Shown here: positions 1 through 7,151 of the stretch, piece by piece
Position numbering within the stretch: position 1 is the first letter of the stretch
Layout: each line of letters starts with the position of its first letter
From: JAWKXU01 sp964468045
GTDB lineage: Bacteria; Pseudomonadota; Alphaproteobacteria; Sphingomonadales; Sphingomonadaceae
NCBI GenBank assembly: GCA_964468045.1
Contig: CAYXTO010000005.1
Location: forward strand, 62,001-126,000
DNA: 64,000 nucleotides
Direction of reading: 5' to 3'
The notes under the pieces: model-generated
What the model saw: only the letters and a program-made list of their open reading frames with translations
Told to the model about the DNA's origin: nothing
Databases searched by the model: none
Made by a program: the position numbers and the translations under genes

Positions 1-240
1 GGCAGACGCAGGTGTCTGAGCAGCTCGCATCCGGCTGAGGTAGTGCCGTTCGGATGAAGCAGATCGACAGCTTACACTGCCTGATCGCGTCCATGCCGGG
101 TAGATTGCAGTGCAAAGAATGCCAGGCGCAGGCCGGGCCAGTGGCCGGACCTGGGCGAGCACGGCCAGCGTGAGTAATGGGCCATGCCGGATCATGGCGC
201 GGGTATCCGGGCGAGCGCGGCGTGAAGGGTTGGTAGACAT
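1..240 (-). CDS. Open frame cut by left edge, unknown
   Basis: An open frame starts at an ATG (238-240) and reads without a stop for 80 codons to the window edge. A good ribosome site (AGAGGA, about 8 bases upstream) supports the start, and the first residues are MSTNPSRRARPDTR. The later part has a composition that could also be read in another frame, so a true gene, a frameshifted remnant or chance are all possible. No family is recognised. The rest of the gene, if real, lies outside the window. Confidence 0.3.
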   Translation of the reverse strand, partial: MSTNPSRRARPDTRAMIRHGPLLTLAVLAQVRPLARPAPGILCTAIYPAWTRSGSVSCRSASSERHYLSRMRAAQTPASA

Positions 241-555
241 GGCAAGTTCCTCTCGTTGAAGGGACTTGCATGGTCAGACGGCAGCCTCTCCCCGCCCAAA
301 GCCTATAATTATCACGCTACCTCACACCCACGCGCCCCTCCCGCGGAGCGGGTTCGTCCTTGTCGGCGTTCTGCCCCGACGCTCAGAGGCATGCCAACGA
401 CAGGTCTCGGCGTGAGCGGACATTCAAGCGTCCGCTGCCGAATGTCGTGACTTGGGTCGACAGCTGCCATCGGGCGTCGGACTGACCGGCACCACAGAAC
501 GACAAACAGTATTAGCGGGTCGTCAAGATGGGCGCTAGTCGACAAGCTTTGACCA
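241..555. other. Intergenic stretch, nothing recognised
   Basis: Between the left-edge frame and the small membrane protein gene there is no frame with convincing coding character on either strand. An AT-rich patch around 303-316 (TATAATTATC on plus) could hold a promoter for the left-edge frame. No matching -35 box or palindrome was found. Confidence 0.4.
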
Positions 556-1002
556 CTAGGCCCGGTCCGGATGCTGAAAGCTGAGTGGATTTCCAATGTA
601 TAGTCCACCCGACCGAGGATCGTAGATGTCGGTCGTCGCGTTGAGATCCTCGAACGCGCGAAGATACTCCTCCTCGGCCGCCGCGATCTCAGTTCCATCG
701 GCCGACATATCGGTCCCGATTACAACAAACCCATCGATCCAGTGCCGGGCGAAGCCTACCCCTAGAACGAGCAAGGCCGTCATCGGAAAGAACAGGACGT
801 TGAAGAAGCCGGCCAGCGCACCGTCATAGAAATGGGCAAGCGGCTCGCTTGCACTGGCGGCCGCCATCCCGAGCCACCAAACTGGAATGGCGCTCCACCA
901 GAGCTTCGCATACCACCGGCGCCAGAGCCAATCCGACGCACCAGGCCGCGGCACAGCGTTAGTGGATCGAAGAATTGGTAAACTATCCTGCTCGCTATTC
1001 AT
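556..1002 (-). CDS. Small hypothetical membrane protein
   Basis: 148 residues from the ATG at 1002, chosen over an in-frame ATG at 1032 because AGGA lies about 10 bases upstream of it and nothing precedes the other. Two hydrophobic segments (roughly residues 38-50 and 62-85) are joined by a short acidic loop. The C-terminal third is acidic and soluble, with a run of Ala-Glu residues. No family is recognised. It stands alone, upstream of the toxin-antitoxin pair in the same orientation, and has its own TATAAT-like -10 element about 30 bases upstream. Confidence 0.55.
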   Translation of the reverse strand: MNSEQDSLPILRSTNAVPRPGASDWLWRRWYAKLWWSAIPVWWLGMAAASASEPLAHFYDGALAGFFNVLFFPMTALLVLGVGFARHWIDGFVVIGTDMSADGTEIAAAEEEYLRAFEDLNATTDIYDPRSGGLYIGNPLSFQHPDRA

Positions 1003-1033
1003 GACGCTATTCCTAACGCCAAAACATACCATT

Positions 1034-1039
1034 ATTATA
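1034..1039 (-). promoter_or_regulatory. Candidate -10 element for the small membrane protein gene
   Basis: A perfect TATAAT on the minus strand lies in the AT-rich 1003-1099 interval, about 31 bases before the chosen ATG. No good -35 box sits 16-18 bases further upstream, so this is only a candidate. Confidence 0.35.
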
Positions 1040-1099
1040 CTGATCTGACAATCCTGGATTTGTTACTTTATTTATTGAATTCAAATATTTAATTGAAAT

Positions 1100-1648
1100 C
1101 TAACCGTCGGATTTCCTTTTCCAGGAAAGATCGTTCTTCGGCAGACGTTCATGATCGTCGATTACACGAACAAAGTGCGGCTTAGCATCTTCCCAGGTCC
1201 AGAAAACGAGGTTCCGATCCTCAGGTGTTGCGCGACTGGCGAAACTCGGCACGATCACGCCAGCTATGCCTGCATTCATCAAGCACTGCGCGATCCCCCA
1301 CGTCGGCGGTTCGCTGCCTTGGTCCGCCAAGTCCTCCCATGCGCAGCCAAGATCATCGAGCGAAAAGCCCGCCGCCTCCCGAATGCCGGGTGAGGATAAA
1401 TCCAGAACGTCGGCGCAATTCACCTTGTAGGCACAGATCGTCAGCGGCTGAGCCTTAAAGGCGAACCCGTGCTGCGCTTCGAGCCAGGCCGTTTCGACGC
1501 GAAGCGAGGTATAAAGCGTCGGTATTCCGGGCCGATTGAACCTCCCGCCATGTTGGCTGGCGCCGATACCGGAAGCAGGTTCAAACGCCCATCGGGGATG
1601 ATGCGCCCGATAGACGATGCCCTCGAATGGAGCCGTCGGCAGGCTCAA
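1100..1648 (-). CDS. RES-domain toxin
   Basis: 182 residues with the RES-domain signature: an early Arg in YRAHHPRW, the GGRFNRPG block followed by TLYTS, and a Glu in the helix after it. Known members (Xre-RES modules, COG5654) are toxins that degrade NAD+ by an ADP-ribosyltransferase-like fold. The start is a TTG whose bases overlap the stop of the upstream antitoxin gene (TTGA), so translation is probably coupled and the toxin kept below the antitoxin. Length is typical of the family (about 150-230 residues). Toxin activity is inferred from family and context. Confidence 0.85.
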   Translation of the reverse strand: MSLPTAPFEGIVYRAHHPRWAFEPASGIGASQHGGRFNRPGIPTLYTSLRVETAWLEAQHGFAFKAQPLTICAYKVNCADVLDLSSPGIREAAGFSLDDLGCAWEDLADQGSEPPTWGIAQCLMNAGIAGVIVPSFASRATPEDRNLVFWTWEDAKPHFVRVIDDHERLPKNDLSWKRKSDG

Positions 1649-2019
1649 GCGTAGCCGCCCTCCGCGATACGGCTGAGATAGCGCTTCACTGCCTCGCCGC
1701 GTCCCGCGCTCACCAGGTCTTCGGCAGTCTGGTCACCGAAGGACGGGATCGACTGCGAGCGATACCACGCAAAGGCCGCAAGTTCAGACCCCGCCCAGGG
1801 GAGCACTCTGTTTATGATCTCGATCATGTCACGAAGCCGCCGCTGTGTCGCGACAGATGCGATGCGATCGCGCTTCGACACCGACTCGCGGGACAGACCG
1901 AGCGCTGCCGCGAGTTCGGCCTTGGTGATTTTGAGCCGGCCGGACAGTAGGTCCGGTGACACCGGCCCTTCTTGGCCCACCACATCCGTTAAAAATACTG
2001 AAGTCATGATATGTCTCAT
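1645..2019 (-). CDS. Xre/ParS-type antitoxin of the RES pair
   Basis: 124 residues from the ATG at 2019 (weak ACAGG upstream); the frame is open further upstream but that part does not look coding. The central helix-turn-helix (AAALGLSRESVSKRDRI) and the C-terminal block with WYRSQSIPSFGDQTAEDLV match the Xre/MbcA/ParS antitoxin family (COG5642). The protein would neutralise the RES toxin and autoregulate the operon. Antitoxin-first order and the 3-base overlap with the toxin gene are standard for Xre-RES modules. Confidence 0.85.
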   Translation of the reverse strand: MRHIMTSVFLTDVVGQEGPVSPDLLSGRLKITKAELAAALGLSRESVSKRDRIASVATQRRLRDMIEIINRVLPWAGSELAAFAWYRSQSIPSFGDQTAEDLVSAGRGEAVKRYLSRIAEGGYA

Positions 2020-2131
2020 CAATTGCCTGTCTTTTGGGGCAATATACGCGCGACGTTCATCCGTATCAAGTGACGTTGTCGATCTGGTACAAACGCCGTC
2101 ACGCCAGATTGAGCCCTTCCACGGGGGATCC

Positions 2132-2330
2132 CTATTCGAGGACCTTCTGTTCCAACCAGGCAACGAAGCTGCCGTCCGCCCATATCGTCGGCGTAACGTC
2201 AAATCCGGTTTCCGCGTTCCGCTCCCCACCGTCCTCGGCGCGCACCGAAAGCCGCAATCTCCGGATCAACTCGTCCTCATGAGAAACGGTCAGTTCGATC
2301 GTCGCGCCATCGCTTCGATGCCGCTCCCCG
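2132..2330 (-). pseudogene. Frameshifted 3' continuation of the 2290-2973 gene
   Basis: After the upstream gene stops at 2290, clear coding character goes on in the frame one base back, ending at TAG 2132-2134. The stretch includes residues TIELTVSHEDELIRRLRL and later DVTPTIWADGSFVAWLEQ. No start codon or ribosome site opens this frame. Moving from the first frame to this one at the C-run 2326-2329 (GGGG on the coding strand) gives one uninterrupted protein. It is therefore read as the displaced C-terminus of the same gene, through mutation, sequencing error or programmed slippage. Confidence 0.5.
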
Positions 2331-2973
2331 ACGATTCGATCGCGCAGTCGACGCCCTGTGCATCGAGCGCGACCTGAAGCTGCTCGAGCGCGCGCAGCAC
2401 GTCGCGCTCAAGTTCGGACGCAACCGGCACGAAGCGGCGACCATGAAAGACGGGCTGCGCGTAGCCGCTGAGTGCTTCCACCTTCGCGTTTGAGGCCAGC
2501 CGGCAGACAATCAGGGCTACAAAGGGTCCGGGCACCCCCTCGGGGGCTTCCAGGGAGCGCGCCACGCGGAACGGCATCATGTTCGGGCCGTAGAGCAAGG
2601 GCGACGCGACATCAGTCCCATAGAGAGTCAGGAAGCCGTCCACCCTTTCGACCGAGCGATGGGCGCTGCCCCGCAGCCGAGCCGCGACCTCGCCCCGCCG
2701 GAACAGCTCGCCATGCGTCCAGAAATGATCGGCGAGCAGAACGCCCGGTGCGACGTCGAACGTGTGCGCCGCCTGATTGAGCCGCCCGAACTCATCGACG
2801 ACCGAAGGGTCGTCCGGCGCTTTGGCCGGCGCGTCGATGATGTTGCAGCGCGCTGCCTTGAGGAGGATGCCCAGAAGCGACGGCAGATTGGCTCCATGGC
2901 GATCGCGCTCCTCGCCCGGAAAGGGCGGTAGGTCGTCATCGGACGCCAACCTGAACAAGGGTCGTTCGGACAT
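2290..2973 (-). CDS. Unknown protein, probably truncated by a frameshift
   Basis: 227 residues from the ATG at 2973 (GGAG a few bases upstream); in-frame starts at 2982 and 3006 are possible. No family is recognised. The sequence is soluble and looks genuine, with blocks such as AHTFDVAPGVLLADHFW and PLLYGPNMMPFRVARSLE. The last dozen residues lose coding character, while the neighbouring frame keeps it for about 65 more codons (see 2132-2330). The intact product would then be about 280 residues. It lies downstream of the transfer operon on the same strand, so it may be an accessory protein of the element. Confidence 0.6.
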   Translation of the reverse strand: MSERPLFRLASDDDLPPFPGEERDRHGANLPSLLGILLKAARCNIIDAPAKAPDDPSVVDEFGRLNQAAHTFDVAPGVLLADHFWTHGELFRRGEVAARLRGSAHRSVERVDGFLTLYGTDVASPLLYGPNMMPFRVARSLEAPEGVPGPFVALIVCRLASNAKVEALSGYAQPVFHGRRFVPVASELERDVLRALEQLQVALDAQGVDCAIESSGSGIEAMARRSN

Positions 2974-3052
2974 CGTCTCCATTTCGCCAACCAGACCGGA
3001 CTGCAATCGGACAAGCCAAGCCTATAGTGAAAATGTGTCAGCCATATTCCCG

Positions 3053-3559
3053 CTATCTGGCGCCAAAACGCTCCCGCATATGTCCCGCAACAAGAAGCGC
3101 GTAGCGCCGCTGCCGCCACGGTGTCGGGCTGTGATAGACACCGACCGCTTTCCAATAGTCGCCGGTCTGCTCCAGCGCCGCGAGGAAGATCCAGCGCGCT
3201 GCCTCTGCGTTGAAACAGGGGTCGTAGCGCAGCCAGTGACGAATATGGGCTTTCTCGCGGCCAAGCATGCGGGCGAAGCGCGGCACCCACCAGCTATTGA
3301 TCTGCAACGGTCCAAGGTCATGCGTGCCGTTGGTGTTGGCGATCTCGGCACCCAGCCAGCCCGCCTCCTGGTCGCGCAGGCCCCATAAGGTCTGTTCGAG
3401 CCAGGGTCGCCCGCGTGCTGCCGCCTTGATGCACCGTGCGATTCGAAGGTCGTCGGCGGGGGACGATTTCGCCGCCGCACCATGCGGTGCGATGGTCAGC
3501 GCGACGACGATCGCCGCGATCGTCACGCCAAGGCGCGCGCGGTTGAACAAGCCGTCCAT
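3053..3559 (-). CDS. Lytic transglycosylase-like protein (conjugation-associated)
   Basis: 168 residues. An N-terminal signal peptide (TIAAIVVALTIAPHGAAA) is followed by an SLT-like domain with a candidate catalytic Glu in RDQEAGW and the NTNGTHDLGPLQINSWW block typical of lysozyme-like folds. Such enzymes cut peptidoglycan locally so that a secretion channel can cross the periplasm (VirB1/TrbN type). The ATG overlaps the stop of the upstream nuclease gene (TGATG), so it is the last gene of the mobilisation operon. A cysteine pair (RCIKAA, DPCFNAE) could form a disulfide. The longer upstream frame is only the shadow of the previous gene. Confidence 0.8.
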   Translation of the reverse strand: MDGLFNRARLGVTIAAIVVALTIAPHGAAAKSSPADDLRIARCIKAAARGRPWLEQTLWGLRDQEAGWLGAEIANTNGTHDLGPLQINSWWVPRFARMLGREKAHIRHWLRYDPCFNAEAARWIFLAALEQTGDYWKAVGVYHSPTPWRQRRYALLVAGHMRERFGAR

Positions 3560-4161
3560 CACGCCGACCTTCCGCGATTGCGATCTGTCGGCGCGCCAAG
3601 GTGGTGCGGTCGGGCCGCCGCCGAGCCGCTCCCGCCCGGTAGAGCGAACGGAGCGCCGGTAAGCAGCGCCAGGAGCCGCTGACCGGAGATGATCTCGATC
3701 TCGGAAGCCCCGGCGATGGCGTCGCGGCTCTCCCCGCCCGTGCGTCCCGTATGGATGAACAGACCAGTCTGGCCGCACCGCGAGCAAAGCGCAGCGAACT
3801 CTCGGACATGCTCAGGCCGAATCGCGCTCGCATAGCGTTTCGCCTGGACGAGCCAGGTTCGGCCGGAGATGACCACCTGTCCGTCGAGGCCGCCATCGCC
3901 GGTATAGCGATGATTGCGGATCACGCGGAACCCACGCCGCTCGAACGCCTCCAGCAGCAATTCCTCGAAGGCAAGCGCATCCATCGCGCGCAGGCGTGAA
4001 AAATGCAGAACGGCGGGCTGGTGGCGATCGCGTCCGCAGAGCTGCTCGGCCATAACCCTCGCCTGACGGCGCCGCCAGCGATGCCGTACCGGCACGCGGT
4101 AGCGCCGGAAAAGGAAAATGAGCGTCAAGGCGGCAAGCAGGGTCAGAACTAGCAGGGGCAT
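3559..4161 (-). CDS. Membrane-anchored Mrr-like restriction endonuclease domain protein
   Basis: 200 residues. A single N-terminal hydrophobic segment (LLVLTLLAALTLIFLF) is followed by a basic linker and a PD-(D/E)xK nuclease-like domain: AFEELLLEAFERRGFRV, then GDGGLDGQV and WLVQAKRY, the classic D...QxK arrangement of the Mrr_cat family. It starts 8 bases after the relaxase stop (AGGA upstream) and overlaps the transglycosylase gene, so it belongs to the transfer operon. Mrr-like enzymes cleave modified DNA; here the membrane anchor suggests action at the conjugation pore. What it does in transfer is unknown. Confidence 0.75.
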   Translation of the reverse strand: MPLLVLTLLAALTLIFLFRRYRVPVRHRWRRRQARVMAEQLCGRDRHQPAVLHFSRLRAMDALAFEELLLEAFERRGFRVIRNHRYTGDGGLDGQVVISGRTWLVQAKRYASAIRPEHVREFAALCSRCGQTGLFIHTGRTGGESRDAIAGASEIEIISGQRLLALLTGAPFALPGGSGSAAARPHHLGAPTDRNRGRSA

Positions 4162-4169
4162 CGCATGTC

Positions 4170-7151
4170 CTATCGGTCGTGCCCGCCATGATCGGAATGA
4201 CCATGATCGGGCTGTGGCTGTTGGATTTGGGGAGTTGAATCGGTCCGCTCCGCACCGTCGGACTGCGACGGCCCGCTTGCCTGGTCACGTGCGAGGGTTC
4301 CGCGCAGGAAGCGATCGAGCGCGGTCACACCCTCATGGGCACGATTGGCGAGAATTTCGCCGATGCCGCTCGGCTCGCGGCTTGCGCGTTCGCGGGCCTG
4401 ACGCTCGCGCTCTTCCGTCTCCGAATGTCGGGCGCCGCGTTCACCGGCGTTGCTTCGCCGCGCTTCGTCAAGACGATCCTTGTGGCGAGTGCCCCGCACG
4501 CGATGGCTGTCGGCACGCAGGCGCCCGAGGCCTTCGATCGATGATGTCTTCTCGCCGGACCGCGAGGCCAGTTTCGCAGCGAGCCGCTCCTGGCTCTCGG
4601 TCCAGAGTTTCACGCCATACTGGGCGCGGGTAATGGCGGTGTAGTAGTTCTGTCCGTTGACCAGTCCGGATTCGACAGGCGCTAGAACATAGACGCGGCT
4701 ATAGGTCTTGGATTGGGCGGAATAGACCGTCTCCGCATAACCATGATCCCAGGTCTTGTTGTTGCCTAGGTCAACAGTCTCGACGCGCTTGTCGCGATCC
4801 CATCGGATCGTCGCCACCATACCGTCGAGTTTCTGGACCGTTCCACGCTCGGCGTTCTTGAGGCCAAGATCCTTGTTGACCAAGCGCCATTGGATGCGAT
4901 CGCCCTCGGCAAGGTCGCGCTGTTCCGCCATGAACACATTGACTTGGCCGGCTTTGCCGAGGCGCGGATTCCAGGCGATGGTCCGTCCGTTCTGGTCGAT
5001 CAGGCGAACGACCTGGCGGCCCTTGCTGTCTCGGCCGGTCCCGACCACGCGATATTCAGTATCGCGGGCGATCCCCAGGCCGGCATTGTCGCGGCTGAAC
5101 ATGACGACCTGTCCGCCCGAATAGAAGCGCGCGAAATGCTTCTCCTGATCCGACATGCCGGAGGGCGTCAGCACTTCCAGCCGCCGGTCTTCCGCCGCGA
5201 CCGCCCCCTCGCGCTTCAGAACCTCGCGGATCTGGCTGTTGACGATGAGGCGGGTGGCATTGTCGAGCACGAGAATGTTGGTGGCGGCGCGCCCTGAAGG
5301 TTTGAGCCGAGTCCAGGCGGCGACCATATCCTTCGCCAGATCCTCGCTGGTCGTCGCGGTGGTGACGCGATCGAGCGCGCCGAGCGAAGCGGCGTAGTCG
5401 CCCTTGCGCGCTAGCGAGACGGCATCCTTCATCGCGTCGGTTTCCTGACGCCTTGACTCGTTGAGCAGGTTGGTCGGCATCCCAAGCTTCTGGAGGAGCC
5501 AGAAGGCCTTGCCTTGTTCGATCGCGCCGGTCTGCTTCGTGTCGCCGATAAGGACCAACAGCGCACCAGTGTGGCGGCTGATCTCAAGCATGCGCATCGC
5601 CTGGCGGTTGCCGAGCTGCCCGGCTTCGTCGAGAACGAGGATATGCCGATCGGTGATGTCGCAGCCGCCCGTCGCGAGCAGCTCCGCGACTGTTCGGGAT
5701 TCGATACCTGCCTTTGCGCCGAGATCGGCTGCCGCCGACGATGTCGGCGCGAGCGCGATGACCTCCCGGTCTGGCCGCACAGCTCGAACCAACGCTCCTA
5801 CCAGCGTGGATTTGCCGGACCCCGCGACACCCTGGATAGCTACCAACCGGTCCGTCCCCAGCGCGATCCCGTGCAGGGCGACGCTTTGCGCCTCGGTCAG
5901 CCCGGCGGCGCGCGCGGCGCCAACCATTCGTTCCGGCGTGGCTGCAGGCGCTGCATCCCCCATGGCGAGCGACAAATGTTCGGACAGCGCCAGTTCCAGG
6001 CGGACGGTCCGCAGACTGGTCCGCCCCTTCAGCAGCGTCTGATCGCCCGTTTGCCGGATGGTGCGCAGGAGCTTTATCTTGGCTTCTTGCTCCGCGATCA
6101 GGGGACGCACTTCGCCAAGCCGGACTTCACCGACATGGGAGGCGAGAGCGGTCCGATAGTAGCGACCAAGATTGTTGACCGCTTCGTGCGTCTCGGTCTG
6201 GCGGATGCCGAAGAGGACGGCGCGGGCAGCGGTCCTGGGATCAGGGACGATTGAGTGCTCGCCCTTTTCGCGCACCTGTTCGGAAACCCTGTTGATCTCC
6301 GACTGCCAGGGACGTGCGCGCTCGGTCCAACGGGCATGGAGATCTTCCAGTCCGACTTTTTCCTTTGCCCGGCGCGTGGCGTAGAAGGACTTGGCGCGCT
6401 GCGCCTGTCCGACATGTCCATGCTCCCTGGCGTGCGCCTCGATCTGTTCGGCGCGCTGCGACATGTCGCGCACCATCGCCTCGGGGACGCCCCTAATCTC
6501 GAACAGGCCGCGCCGGGGATCGAACTCGACCTGATATCCGATCTCGCGCAGGGAATAGGCCAGCTCGTTTCGATAGACCTGGCCCGCGACCATCTGCTCG
6601 GTGAACATCGCGCGGGTTTCGAGGCTGACAATACGCTCGCCTTCCGCCGCGTTCGTCATGTTCATTACGACGACATGGGTATGAAGGTGGGGATCCAGTT
6701 CCCGGCTGCTATGTTCCGTGAACCGCGCGAACAGCAGGCGGCCGGTGGTCTCGTGGACGATCTCGCCCTCGACCCGGCGGCGCAGCTCGGCATTTTCCTC
6801 AAGATAGGAGATGGCCACACCGACTGCTCGCTCGTGGGCGGTGACTATCCATTCGTCGCCATGCACGAGCGCCATGACCGAGACCGACTTGGGGGCGTTG
6901 ACCGCGAAGTCCCAGCCTGGATGGTGTTGGATGCCCTCTTTGCGGCGACGGCCGAGCTGCTGGTCGCCGACCTTGCCTGACAGGAGTTCCTCGAACCGGG
7001 CGGGATCGACCTTGCCCTCGAGCCCCAGTTCGTCGGCGAGCTTGCCGCCCCATTCGCTGTGTTCTTCGTTGCCCTTCGAATAATAGTCCCCGATTGTATA
7101 GTATCGAGCAAGATTGGCAGGGGTGCCTTTGAGGCGGCGAGGATGGATCAT
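4170..7151 (-). CDS. MobF-family conjugative relaxase/helicase (TrwC/TraA-like)
   Basis: 993 residues. The N-terminal relaxase domain carries candidate nicking tyrosines (Tyr17, 18, 23, 24) and the three-His metal site ELDPHLHTH (His155, 157, 159). A RecD-like helicase follows, with Walker A GVAGSGKST (about 441-449) and Walker B LVLDEAGQL (Asp508-Glu509). The protein would nick one strand at oriT, stay bound to the 5' end and unwind the plasmid during transfer. The ATG overlaps the coupling-protein stop (ATGA). The C-terminal 130 residues are Arg/Glu-rich and probably disordered. Length matches MobF relaxases. Confidence 0.95.
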   Translation of the reverse strand: MIHPRRLKGTPANLARYYTIGDYYSKGNEEHSEWGGKLADELGLEGKVDPARFEELLSGKVGDQQLGRRRKEGIQHHPGWDFAVNAPKSVSVMALVHGDEWIVTAHERAVGVAISYLEENAELRRRVEGEIVHETTGRLLFARFTEHSSRELDPHLHTHVVVMNMTNAAEGERIVSLETRAMFTEQMVAGQVYRNELAYSLREIGYQVEFDPRRGLFEIRGVPEAMVRDMSQRAEQIEAHAREHGHVGQAQRAKSFYATRRAKEKVGLEDLHARWTERARPWQSEINRVSEQVREKGEHSIVPDPRTAARAVLFGIRQTETHEAVNNLGRYYRTALASHVGEVRLGEVRPLIAEQEAKIKLLRTIRQTGDQTLLKGRTSLRTVRLELALSEHLSLAMGDAAPAATPERMVGAARAAGLTEAQSVALHGIALGTDRLVAIQGVAGSGKSTLVGALVRAVRPDREVIALAPTSSAAADLGAKAGIESRTVAELLATGGCDITDRHILVLDEAGQLGNRQAMRMLEISRHTGALLVLIGDTKQTGAIEQGKAFWLLQKLGMPTNLLNESRRQETDAMKDAVSLARKGDYAASLGALDRVTTATTSEDLAKDMVAAWTRLKPSGRAATNILVLDNATRLIVNSQIREVLKREGAVAAEDRRLEVLTPSGMSDQEKHFARFYSGGQVVMFSRDNAGLGIARDTEYRVVGTGRDSKGRQVVRLIDQNGRTIAWNPRLGKAGQVNVFMAEQRDLAEGDRIQWRLVNKDLGLKNAERGTVQKLDGMVATIRWDRDKRVETVDLGNNKTWDHGYAETVYSAQSKTYSRVYVLAPVESGLVNGQNYYTAITRAQYGVKLWTESQERLAAKLASRSGEKTSSIEGLGRLRADSHRVRGTRHKDRLDEARRSNAGERGARHSETEERERQARERASREPSGIGEILANRAHEGVTALDRFLRGTLARDQASGPSQSDGAERTDSTPQIQQPQPDHGHSDHGGHDR

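Noticed and set aside
1..18. Fourth copy of the GGCAGAC palindrome at the left edge
   Set aside because: Only the left arm matches, and the spacing is 6 rather than 2 bases, so it may be chance.
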